A stretch of DNA of 60,000 nt, from positions 34,199,706-34,259,705 of the forward strand of contig NC_045139.1 of NCBI RefSeq assembly GCF_008831285.2, read 5' to 3'. This DNA is from Nymphaea colorata (Eukaryota > Streptophyta > Magnoliopsida > Nymphaeales > Nymphaeaceae). A model generated the notes under the pieces. The model saw nothing but the letters and a program-made list of their open reading frames with translations, ran no database searches and was not told the origin of the DNA. The translations under genes and the position numbers were made by a program. Shown here piece after piece: positions 33,310 to 43,749 of this stretch (its first letter is position 1; each line of letters begins with the position of its first letter).

Positions 33310-34184
33310 CTACATATTGCTAAACTACACATATACTAAAACTAACACTAATTAAAGAGGTAAAAAAATTTGCAAAGCAACTTAAATAGCAAGGAAATTA
33401 AAAGAGAAAAACGTGTTCTTGTTTTCAATTTCAAAAATCCCCTTATAGAGAAAGGAATGGACCCTCAACCCGGGTCTTTGGGAATGAAATTTGGTTTTTT
33501 TGGATCCATTTGCAATATGACTTGGATTTCGGTTACCAAAAAGTGTCCCCAAAACATAACAAAATGATCGAAATGAAAATGAAAATAGGCAGCATTCTGG
33601 AATACAAAAATTCTTCATATATAAGTGCCGCTAAGCCAGGAATATCTTGGATTTGAGCCTTCTTCTGCGTCAAGATCCCTCTTCCATTTGTTTTTCTCAA
33701 AGCCAACGCAGTTGGTAAGTTGAAAAAGAAATGGCAAATGCCACACATCTCTTAAAATTATTTAACAAGAGTCCCAAATTATTAGCTATGACTGAAAATT
33801 TTTAATCTGCAAGCCGACGTTTATATGCTAAGAAAATAGGAAATATCACTTATGGTTGTCATTCATATGTAAGCAAGGAAAAGATCTAGACAATGAGTTT
33901 ATATCAGCATTTTTTTTTTCTATATATTCAAGATTCAAAAGTGCATGTATTACATATGTCCAAAGAGAATACACCAAGATAAATAAAGGAACAGCTCGGT
34001 TTCCTCTGGCCTCTGTATTCTAGCCGGACTTTTCCATTGGCAAATCAATGAAAGTCCATGTAACTCATAGAATTACAGGCCTGAACAGAGTACAAAACCC
34101 TAAATTAGGAAAACAGAGCTTCCTAGCTGAAACCCTGAATTGTGTCTGCCTAGCCTACCACATGTTTGTATCCTAATCATGATC
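33310..34184 (-). repeat. Conserved 3' flank of RTFL copy 5
   Basis: Colinear with the other downstream flanks but lacking about 180 bp near the gene, including the 'tgactgccgaaaaccgga' to 'ttcaactggctt' block. The gene-proximal flank is therefore shortened next to the broken copy. Confidence 0.75.
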
Positions 34185-34332
34185 TCAGTCATCTCCATGG
34201 ATGTACCAGCACACTAACGCGGCCGCGCACCGGTGGAGACTGTAGAGCCTACCTAGCCTTTTTCTCCTTGACCAGCTGGCTGCAGCGCCGGGTGAAACAG
34301 CTGTTCTTTGCCGAGCTCGAGCTCATTGCCAT
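34185..34332 (-). pseudogene. RTFL/DVL copy 5, frameshifted
   Basis: The frame begins MAMSSSSAKNSCFTRRCSQL and continues VKEKKAR, then meets a TAG at 34249-34251, giving 27 residues. The cause is a 4-bp insertion at about 34248-34254 (a duplicated 'ccta'); the locus is 148 bp where intact copies are 144 bp. Beyond the shift the DNA still aligns with the core but carries extra changes (Ile to Ser, Arg to His, Thr-Met to Ala-Ala by alignment). Before the stop, Gln19 and Lys24 also differ from the family pattern. The RTFL core is lost, so this is a pseudogene unless the short product has its own role. Confidence 0.88.
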
Positions 34333-34511
34333 CTTCCTTAGTAAGACTCAGTCTTAATTAGAAGCAGAAAGGTAGGCCAAGGTCTCTTCTTTTTCTGTCT
34401 TTCTTACGCTGTGAGTGAGGCCCTTAATTTGGAGGACTCTGAATGAAAGAGATTATTTGAGTGTCTCTGGTCGAGATCATCAGCCTTATATATGTATATA
34501 TATATAGAAGG
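34333..34511 (-). repeat. 5' flank of RTFL copy 5 (truncated)
   Basis: Colinear with other upstream flanks to the TA tract (34487-34506), then interrupted by a MITE. About 60 bp more (34745-34800) of flank follows the MITE before similarity ends at 'tttatggcatggagagtgaa'. Confidence 0.7.
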
Positions 34512-34740
34512 GTGAGTTTGGAGGGCTGGAGCTAGGAATTTTTTGTTTTAGGGGCCAAATTATAATTTCAAAATGTTAACAGGAGATGTATCAAAAAAAC
34601 AATGTTAAAGAGATTTTCAACTTTTTTTATACATCTTAAACTAAATTTTTTTAAATTTACATATAAATTTTTTAAAGTATTTTAAAGTCTGTAGGGATGG
34701 ACAAGGCCGCTACTGGCCCCCCTTCCCTCTGCCCCCCAGT
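34512..34740. mobile_element. hAT-like MITE in the copy 5 upstream region
   Basis: Starts 'ggagggctggagctagga', ends 'ccctctgccccccag', with the family core 'aaattataatttcaaaatg'. It interrupts a flank that is continuous in copies 1, 2, 3 and 6. Confidence 0.6.
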
Positions 34741-34800
34741 TCAGGTATTGGAAGATGGAGTTATTTTAAATAAAGGCTCTTGAAACAGTTTATGGCATGG

Positions 34801-35010
34801 AGAGTGAAGGGAAGACGGCAAGTATGTCTCACCCTTTTCCTTTTCCTTTTTCTTTCTTTTTTTTTCTCCTCTTTTTTTTTTTTGTTTTTACTGAGCACGG
34901 AAGACCGCTGCCCATAAAAAAGCTAACCGGTAATATTTTTGTTCACTACCCCGTAAATGTATATTTATTTAATCTATCTATAATGCAAGCATGAAATATC
35001 CAAGCTTTTT
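34801..35010. other. Poly-pyrimidine stretch at array boundary
   Basis: A T/C-rich tract (34838-34888) lies where similarity to the RTFL array stops. No gene. Confidence 0.4.
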
Positions 35011-35320
35011 AACTAAAACCAATGTTGTAAAAAGCGTATTGTAAGTTGTAACGGTTTGACTTTAACATATGTTGTATCGTAAAATATCATAACGTATCGT
35101 ATTTTAAAAAAATATAAAAAATATAAAAAATCAAGAAAAATTAGTGTATCGTACCAGTATCGTAATGTATCGTAACTGTATCATTATATATCATAACGAT
35201 ATTGTACGATACGGTGCTTGTATCGTAACTGTACGATATATGTGGTGTATCTCGTATTGCATTTTTGAAACATGACAGCATGTATGGTATGATACGTACA
35301 TCACTGATTAAAACATACGC
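35011..35320. repeat. TATCGTA-word repeat element
   Basis: The heptamer-like words 'gtatcgta', 'tacgata' and 'tatcataacg' recur more than a dozen times in both orientations around a short A-rich core. This gives a dyad-rich, probably MITE-type element. No ORF. Confidence 0.6.
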
Positions 35321-36910
35321 TTTTAATCATAGCTGCTAAACACTACAGAGTCGATTGCTATTCACATTGTTAATCATGGTTTCATGCTGGTAGTTTGAGT
35401 AGTTCTAACCGCTAAAACTTTAGTCTGTTAGAGCTCAAGTTTATGAGACAGACTGAGACAGAAAAGAGTTAAGGAAGCCTTGGCATATCTTACTGCTTTC
35501 CGATGCTTTACAGGGATCAGCTTGGATGTGCGCTTTGATACCACTGTTGAGGGTGGCCTCTTCTACAACTTGAAAAACAAATAAAAATTTTGGTTGGGTA
35601 ATGCATTCTTTATATTTGGAATTAGTTTAACCCTATCTGAATTTAGTTTGACCCTATTAGGATAAGTTCAATGGACCGCTGGAGGGGAAGGAACAAATGA
35701 CACAAGGGTTTGCTTCAAACGTTTTTTTTAATGAAAAACCTGAAAAATAGAAGTAAAGCATAATCACATTGATGCATTGATGAGGGTACAGGTCCGACAT
35801 GCATTAATGAAAAATATGAAAAGATAAAAAAGTAAACTTTAGAACCATAATCACATTGATGCGTTGATGCAGGTACGGGTCCGACATGCATCAGAAGTGT
35901 ACCATTTTTTTGTCTCTTTTTTTTTTCCTCCATTTTGTTTTTTGTTCTCCTTACTGTTCCTTCCATTTTATCTCTTTTTTTTTCCTTCGTGTATTTTCCT
36001 CCTCCCTGTCCCTCTTCTTCCCTTTGTATGGATTAGACCAATCTATCGTCTTTTAAAACGATCATACTACGTAGAGGGAGAGGGAGAGGGAGAGGGAGAG
36101 AGAGAGTGAGAGACTCATGTTTATAGGCAGATTATCCACTTAATAATGGTGATATTAGTAACTATTTACAGGAAATCTCATGAAGGAAGAAGATTGGCAA
36201 TGGGTGATGTGAATTTTGCAACATGTGAACGCATTTTTTCATATGTTCTCTCTCTGGGGGAGAGAGTAGTAATAGCACTACCGTTAAGAGTGGCAAGAAA
36301 ACAAGAAACAAATAAAAGTAACACTTTACATCAAAGGTAAAATGTATGTAGTGGAGATTGCTACTAACTCCAGGACCGCACTATTGAACTATAGAAACGA
36401 TAGCAGAAATAATTCTAATCATCATTTTAGAAGCCACGACACATCACATCAAAGGTAAAATGTCTGTATTTCGTTTGTGACATACAGACACACCACGACG
36501 TAGTAAGAAGCCACTTTTCTAAAACAAGGTGCCCGCCTTTAGGTGACCACCAATCCAATGGGCCGCCTCTAATAATGTCTTTTAAGAACTAGAATTTCGG
36601 ACTAACAAGCATTATGTAATTCGGATGTAGGCATTTCCATGTATGTAATTTCTGCATTAGGAGGTAATACCGAAAAATGTGTTTGATGCTTTCCTCATCA
36701 CACCAACATGGTTGGTAATTCAAAACATCATATATTTCCATTCAATTTCAAATTCATGACCCTTTCATTAAAACCCTTAGCAAAGATTGTTTCAAAGTTT
36801 TGGTAGACACGGCATTGGAGATGCACATGCTCTTGATAGAGGGGCAATGATAAAACAAGAAGTCTCTGCAGGAATCAAAAAGCCTTCACAGCTCTTTTCT
36901 TCTTGTTTCT
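35321..36910. other. Non-coding DNA with duplications
   Basis: 35750-35895 contains two copies of an 'ataatcacattgatgc' plus 'ggtccgacatgcat' block about 100 bp apart. A GGGAGA microsatellite lies at 36075-36112. 36785-36890 is a dispersed repeat also found at 41565-41670. No gene supported. Confidence 0.45.
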
Positions 36911-37018
36911 TTCTTCGTGCCGACTAACAGGAGCCAGGATTTTTTAATAATGGGGCACTTGCCTTTCTTCGTGCCGACTAACAGGAGCCAGGATTTTTTA
37001 ATAATGGGGCACTTGCCT
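36911..37018. repeat. 54-bp perfect tandem duplication
   Basis: A unit running 'ttcttcgtgccgactaacag' to 'atggggcacttgcc' occurs twice in tandem with no differences seen, implying a recent duplication. Confidence 0.93.
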
Positions 37019-38370
37019 TGGCGACACTGACAATGCATATAATTTTAGGGTCATAGCAATGTGATGTCGAGACATTATAATAAAATTTTTGATGCGCTAG
37101 CATGAGTAGTGGCCGACTCCAGCCAACAAGTATCTCTGCTACTGCCGACCAACTTACAATTCAAAACGGCATCCAAGAGGGCAGTGGCTGTGGGACTTTT
37201 TCGGAAAAGATAAGAGAGAGAGAGAGATAAGCCGATAAAATGAAAATATATAACAAAAATTAGGGACAAAAAGTCTCATAACTACAAGAACAAATTGCGA
37301 AAACAAAATAGAAGAACGGAATATACAAGTTAGCAGCATAATAAAACATAATAAGAGGAGTGGACAGACGGAACAACACAGTCACTCAGTAGTAGACGAA
37401 AGATGGTGCCGTAACCGAATAGCAAAGTGGACATCTCTCTTCACAAGGCGTGCTACAGACTCTAACGATGAGAATGTGCCTCTCTGTTGTTGCGCTCCTC
37501 TCAAAAATTTTTTTCTTTCATGTAATTATAATTATTTTTTTCAAAACTTTTTAGTGTTTATAATGTAGCTAATGGTGGCCTTTTCTTCCTTCTTTTGTTT
37601 GCTGTAGTTAGTTTTTGTCAAAAGAAGAAAAAGAAAAAATTGAGAATTGCTAAAAAGGCTGCTAGAATCGGGGTGGATTTTTGCGACATAGCGTGTTCAT
37701 GACGGCCCCGCCCCTTCACTCTCTACTATCCATTGTTCTCCCTGCGAAGACCCCTCGATTTATGCAAAGATTACTCTGCGATTCCTTCGGAGATCGGTTA
37801 GCATGTGTTTCCTCCAAAGCGTCCGACCAGCCATTTTCGTCACCATAACATAAAATCTTTTATCAGCGCTCAAACTGAGCTCGATTGATTGAATAAATGG
37901 ATTAAGAAAAAAATTTATAAAATAATAGGAAGAAGGTAGTAGACCCTGATTGATATAAAGAGGGCTTGAAATACAAAGTTTTCTGAAGATGCTAGGAACT
38001 TTAGGACACAACGTATTCCAAAAAAAAATTAGTGTTATTTTTAGCAAATGTCCTCTAGGAGTTCCCAATTCTCTCTACATCTTGATCAAGCAAATAACTC
38101 AGCAAAAGTAATGATATTTTCGCAAGTAAAAGATTAAGCTTGTTTGGATGTAAAGATGGTGAGGGAAAGGAAAGGAATGGGAAAGAAAAAGGTAAGTGTG
38201 TTTGGGTGGCTAAGGGGAAGAGAAATGAAATGATTAATGATTATTGTGTTTGGATGAAAAGAAAAGGAAGGAGAAAGAATGGAAAGAAATGAAGAAAAAT
38301 TGAGAGATTGGGAGGGAAAGGAGTTTATATTTTAAATGATGACAAAAACACTCTTGGTGAATAAATGTAA
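37019..38370. other. Non-coding DNA
   Basis: A few minus-strand frames of 60-100 codons have no recognisable domains. 38140-38340 is purine-rich with a repeated 'tgtttggatg' word. No gene supported. Confidence 0.4.
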
Positions 38371-39204
38371 GGGGCATTTGGATGACACCTTCAAAAACTT
38401 GGTTTTGGCAAAATCCTGGTTTTGATAAAACCTAGTTTTTTTTATGAGTTTTCAAAAGTTACTTTTTCGTGTTTGGATGACGAGGCCAAAACCAAGTTTT
38501 TTATTTGGATGACAAAAACTGAGTTCTTGAGGATACTTGTAGGAAAAAAAAAAGGTTCATGAGCTGAATATGTTCGGCAAACCTATTCCCATTAACATTC
38601 ATTTCAATTTAAACAACACGTCAAAAAACATCAGGTGCACAAAGGATAAACAAACATATTTTAGTAGCTAATTGAATAACTTGCCATTTCAGTCATCTTA
38701 ATCAACATTATCAAGAATTATATCACCAAACAGTATTCTATCATATGACATTATATCACAAAAACTAAAAAGATAACATCCATAGAACTACATAATATCC
38801 TTTAAGTTAGCAGTTGGTGTTGCCACAAGATATAAACCAGATTCTAATGAATCTTGTATGCAAGATGAAAAATGAACGATCAACGCTGAAATAAACCTTA
38901 TTTTTTGTTGTTCACCTTGTTTAGCAACTGTCAACTATGCCTTTAAAATATATGCACATCTTTTTATCCCCAGGCACTACATACTTCTTATTGTTTTTGT
39001 TTCTTGTTCTTGGTTTTTTTTTTCGGTTAACGGTCTTCACCTTACAAAACTCAGTTTCGGGGTTCAGGTTTTTCATCACCATATCAAAATGATGTTTTGT
39101 AAAAACTTGGTTTACAAGAAACCTAGTTTTCATGTCATCCAAACACCAACAAAACCTGGTTTACCTCTAAAACCAGGTTTTAGGGTTATTATCCAAAGAG
39201 CCCC
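38371..39204. mobile_element. 834-bp element with TAA target duplication
   Basis: The left end 'ggggcatttggatgacacc' and the reverse complement of the right end ('ggggctctttggataa') are imperfect inverted repeats. TAA flanks both ends (38368-38370, 39205-39207). TWA duplications and GGGGC-type ends fit a PIF/Harbinger-like non-autonomous element. Both subterminal zones repeat 'aaacctggtttt'-type words. A 73-codon minus-strand frame inside has no recognised domain. Confidence 0.7.
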
Positions 39205-39939
39205 TAAGATGCCTCTTTTTTCTTTCTTTCCTTTTTTTTTCACAAGTTTACTGAATGATATGTAGGTGGGTGTTGAACAATACCACATACTGCAACCGAG
39301 AGTCCTTATCTTTTTCTTTTTTTTTTTTGAATAATTTTCTATCTTGACAATATTTTAGGTTGGATTTTCCTTCATTTTCAAGTACAATTATTATTGTGTA
39401 TTATTTGTTAATAATAGTTATAATAAGCACGAAAATGGGTATGAATTATTGCATTTGCCAATACCCACTTGACCATATGGCGATTTCTATAATGCCTTGG
39501 TATTTGTTTATTTTCTTAATATATTTAGTACCATACGTAGTGAAAATTTGTGTTGCCAAAGTTTATTTTTTTATTGCTAATCTTCACATTTACTAAAAAT
39601 TAGGTGATAAAATATTTAAAAGTCATTTTTAAATAAAAACAAAAATATGCAAAAATAAGTAAAATAAACAATTAAGCTTCACATGGAATAGTTTTTTTAA
39701 AAATTACTCTTGAATCAAACCATACAATCGAATTAAAAATATTTTTAAAACACTTTATTTTAGAAAACAGAAAATTTTGAAAGGGTTCCAGTTTCAGATT
39801 TTCATTAAATGAAATGGCTGACATGTCCAGATTAAGTGACTTTTACACCTTTTTATCAACGGATCATAACTACTTCGTAGACAAGTACCTTACTATTGAG
39901 ACCCTGACCAAACCTTATAAATGCTATGTACTTAATACC
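39205..39939. other. Non-coding AT-rich DNA
   Basis: Nothing recognised. A short-lived plus-strand frame at 39360-39596 is hydrophobic by composition only. Confidence 0.4.
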
Positions 39940-41570
39940 TACTCCAACCATGAGCCAAGAACTTATGAAGAAGCTTGTAGAAACCCACACTAGCAAAAGG
40001 CTACGTAGGAGGAGCTACTTGCTTAAAAAAAAAAAAAAAAAAATCAAACATGGGACTTGGTTCCACTTCCAAATAAGAAGAAAGTTGTTGGATGTAAGTG
40101 AGTGTATAAGATTAAATATCATAATAACGGTACTATTGAAGGGCACAAGGCACGTTAAGTTGCAAAACATTTACATAAACATATGGGTTGACTATAATGA
40201 GACGTTCATTCCTATGAAAAAAATGAACACGCGGCACATAAAAGGTGGAATCTCACTTGACTTCATGTTAAAAAATGCTTTCTGGCTTAGAGGGCTAACG
40301 AAGATGTGTACATGGAGGTACCCCAAGGTATGAAGAATGATAAAGGATATGTGTGCAAGCTTAAGATAGGCCTTATATGGATGTAAGTGAGTGTATAAGA
40401 TTAAGTATCATAATAACGGCACTATTGAAAGGCACAAGGCACGTTAAGTTGCAAAAGGTTTACATAAACAAAAAACCGAACACGACAGAATTCTTCTATC
40501 AATAGCGGCACATAAAAGGTGGAAACTTACTTGACTTAATGTTAAAAACTGCTTTCTTTCTTAGAGGGCTAACTAAGATGTGTACATGGAGGTACTCCAA
40601 GGTGTGAAGAACGATAAAGGATATGTGTGCAAGCTTAAAATAGGCCTTATATGGGGCTGAAACAGTCTCCTCAGGCATGGTTCTCTCGCTTAAATGAAGC
40701 CCTTATTGAATTTGGTTTTAAAGGAAACAATGCTGACTATACCATGTTTATTGCAAATCAGTCATCCAAGTTAACTATTTTACTTGTGTATGTGGATGTG
40801 GATGACATTATATTGATAGCTGAAGATGAAGAGTTCATGGCTCAAGTGAAGGCATATCTCAACAAGCAATTTGAAATTAAGGACCTTGGAATTCTGAGAT
40901 ATTTTTTAGGTATAAAAGTAGCACATTCTGCATGTGGGGTGTTTATATGCCAAAGAAATTACAAGTTGGAAAATCTTAATGAAACCTGCTGTTTGAGCAC
41001 CAAGGCGACTGACAGTTGCAAGATGAGAAATTGATGAAGGAGATGAAATTGAGAACATTCAAAGCTTTCAAAAGCTAGTTGGAAAACTTATTTATCTAAC
41101 TGTTACTCACCTTGACATCATTTATGTAGTTGACCTTATAAGTCAATTCACGCACAAACCAAAGGTCTAGTCACGCAAAAACTGCCGACAAGATAAGATA
41201 TCTAAAAACTGTGGACAAGATAAGATATCTAAAAGGGACTCCAGGAAAAGTTATTCTTATGAAAGGTGACCAACCAAAGGAGTTTATTAGGCATTATGAT
41301 GCCGACTGGGCCACAGAGCTAAATAATAGAAGATCAACGATAGGATATTACGTATTTGTGAGAGAAAATCTAGCAACTTGAAAAAGTAAAAAAATAATAT
41401 GTTATGGCTCGATCAAGCACAGAAGCTGAATACATAGCCATGGCCTCGTGCATATGTGAACTAATATGAGCTAATGTGTTGTTGAAAGACTTAACATTAA
41501 AGTCAAGGAACCCATAAAACTTATATGTGATAATATGACAGCCGTATATATTAGCACAAATCCTTGGTAA
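39940..41570 (+). mobile_element. Ty1/copia pol relic (reverse transcriptase and RNase H)
   Basis: Ordered copia landmarks are visible on the plus strand. They are an EPRTYEEAC-type start (39944), LVPLPNKKKVVGCK (40045-40095), a DYNETF..MKKMNT block (40190-40230), GLKQSPQAWF (40654), a modified YVDD box (40789-40806), ILRYFLGIKVA (40891), LVGKLIYLTVTHLDIIYVV (41074), DADWA (about 41298) and RSSTEAEYIAMA (about 41412). Frameshifts, stops and a ~280-bp internal tandem duplication (40091-40379 and 40380-40654) show that it is dead. Integrase, gag and LTRs were not found. Similarity ends near 41570. Confidence 0.88.
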
Positions 41571-43149
41571 AGTTTGTTCTAAAGTATTGGTAGCCAGTGC
41601 ATTGGAGACCTTCATGCTCTTGACAGAGGGGCAACGATAAAAAAAGAAAGTCTTTGCAAAAATCAAAGACTCAAACTTTTTCCTTTGGATTTGTCTCTAT
41701 CGTTGCTTCTCACCGACCAATCGTACATATAAGGACGGAATCCAATAGGGTGGTGGTCCACTAGCTTGGCTTGTTGCTTTTAATATTGCTTTTTTGATGG
41801 GGCTGTGGCCCTGTGGGACTTTCAAGAGGAAGTTCCGAGAGGGAGAGATGAGGAAAAGAATACCAGATCCACAATAAATTCCAGATCTACTACCGCAAAA
41901 ATACAGATGCATGCAATCAAATATCCCTAAGGTGGATATAGAAAAGAATTCCAAGAAACTGCAATTAGTATAAGTAAATTAGAATGAAAAGCAGCAAAAG
42001 CTAGCTTACGCTGTAGGCTGCTACTTGAGGGCAAATGAGATGGATGAGATTTCTTACAATTAATGTAGAAAAGTATTGTCTTGTATTGATCAAGAAGAAG
42101 TGGCAGCCTTAACAAAGGTATTCATGCCTTCTTGAATTTGATCATGATCGTTTTAATGACGAAGATGTGATGCGTTCCAGTTTCCCACAAGTTCAGAATC
42201 GTGTATGTTTTTACTTATGAGTAAGTTGCCGTAATCTTATACTCAATTTTTTTAGATATGCCATACCTGAGCCCATCCACACACATTCAAGTTTCAGAAA
42301 ACATATTAAAAAAGAAGAAAAACCAAGAACCAAATTTTATATTCCAGATTTTTAAGGTTTACCAAACAGTGCACTTTATCAGAAATAAAAAAACTTGAAT
42401 TTTGAAAACAAGAAAAATGAAAAGCCAGAAAAAAGAAATTTCAAACTTAATCAGAAGCGGACAAGCCAAAAATAAATGTTTAGTTTTTCTTGAAGTGTCC
42501 ACTGCATTTGACAGAATTCATAGAAACAAGTTAAGGAAGTGTTGGCCATCCATGTTAGTGTATGCAAGTCGGATCCAATTCCGTGGATAGTTAGGTGGTT
42601 TATTGGTTCGACATTTTGAACGGAGAATGGTCTAAAATAAAGCAGTAGTACCGCAGATAATCTCTATTATTATAGCCCTAAAATAGTTATGATTAATCAT
42701 ATCAGAAGAGGCTGCGAAAGCACATTATTTATGATTGATCTTTTGTCACAATCAGCATGTAGAACTTGTAATTTGATTCGCACAATCGACTTAATTGACT
42801 CGTGATCCAAATAAGTTTGAAAGAAAGACAATGAAATATTTGTAACAAGATGAGTGTCGAACACAAAGAAAAAGCCGATTTGGAACAAGTCAAATCCATT
42901 CCAGCAAAAGAAGATCAGCGACCGCACAAGTGTGGCATGAAGTTCGTATTGCACGTCGAGACATGGTTCTCGTGCAGGTCCAAGCTCTAAATAAAGCATT
43001 GTCAACATCAAGTAAATTAACCACTAACCTAACCAAAGTTCGACCAGACTGAATTATGTATATTGCCCTCGTGTATATAACGCGCTTACACCAGACGTGA
43101 ACCTTATTACCAATATACATATTTACTTTTATGCCTAAACATTGCTTAT
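41571..43149. other. Non-coding DNA with repeat fragments
   Basis: 41571-41670 is the dispersed repeat shared with 36785-36890. At 42475-42530 a plus-strand frame reads FLEVSTAFDRIHRNKL, faintly like the LINE reverse transcriptase AFD block. Minus-strand frames of about 100 codons at 42697-43210 overlap each other and show no domain. No gene supported. Confidence 0.4.
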
Positions 43150-43410
43150 GCATGTGCATAAGATAACATGAGATAACAAATAGGTATAAGATAATAAATA
43201 AATATGACATAACAAATGAGTACGAGATAATGTGTATGAGATAACAAATAGGTGTGAAATAATGATAGATATATGAGATAACACTAAATATAATTATAAG
43301 ATAACAAAAGATTTATGAGATAATGAGATAACAGTCGGATGTATGAAATAACATTAAATATAAATATGAGATAATAAAATATTTATGAAATAATGCTATG
43401 TGTAAAACAA
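43150..43410. repeat. Degenerate minisatellite (atgagataaca)
   Basis: At least ten imperfect copies of an 'atgagataac' unit with A/T spacers lie about 340 bp downstream of the P450 stop codon. No ORF. Confidence 0.8.
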
Positions 43411-43749
43411 AAGGAAAATGAAGACTTTTTTTTTACTGCTCAAAAGATACATTTGATCATAATGATATAGAGATTGAAAAGTTTTACTTTTATCAAAGCA
43501 AAAAGTTTTTTTTTTTTTTGTATTACTCATGGACATTTTGTCATTATTAAAATAGCACATGAAAATTTATATACGAGAACAATGTGTATAACCAGATCCG
43601 AAGTCGGACGGCATATACCACGAATACAAATGCATTTAATAGCTTATACGTTAAAACCTACACGTCACAGTCCCTACCACAACTTATACATGATACATGA
43701 ATTTCCTAAGAGCCCAAGCCAAATGGACACCGGTGCACTCTCGCTCGAT

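Noticed and set aside
42402-42590. FLEVSTAFDRIHRNKL frame as a reverse transcriptase gene
   Set aside because: Only one weak motif, no neighbouring blocks; kept as a note within the non-coding region.
42697-43210. Two overlapping minus-strand frames of 104 and 106 codons
   Set aside because: No domain, no repeat partner, AT-rich surroundings; probably chance.
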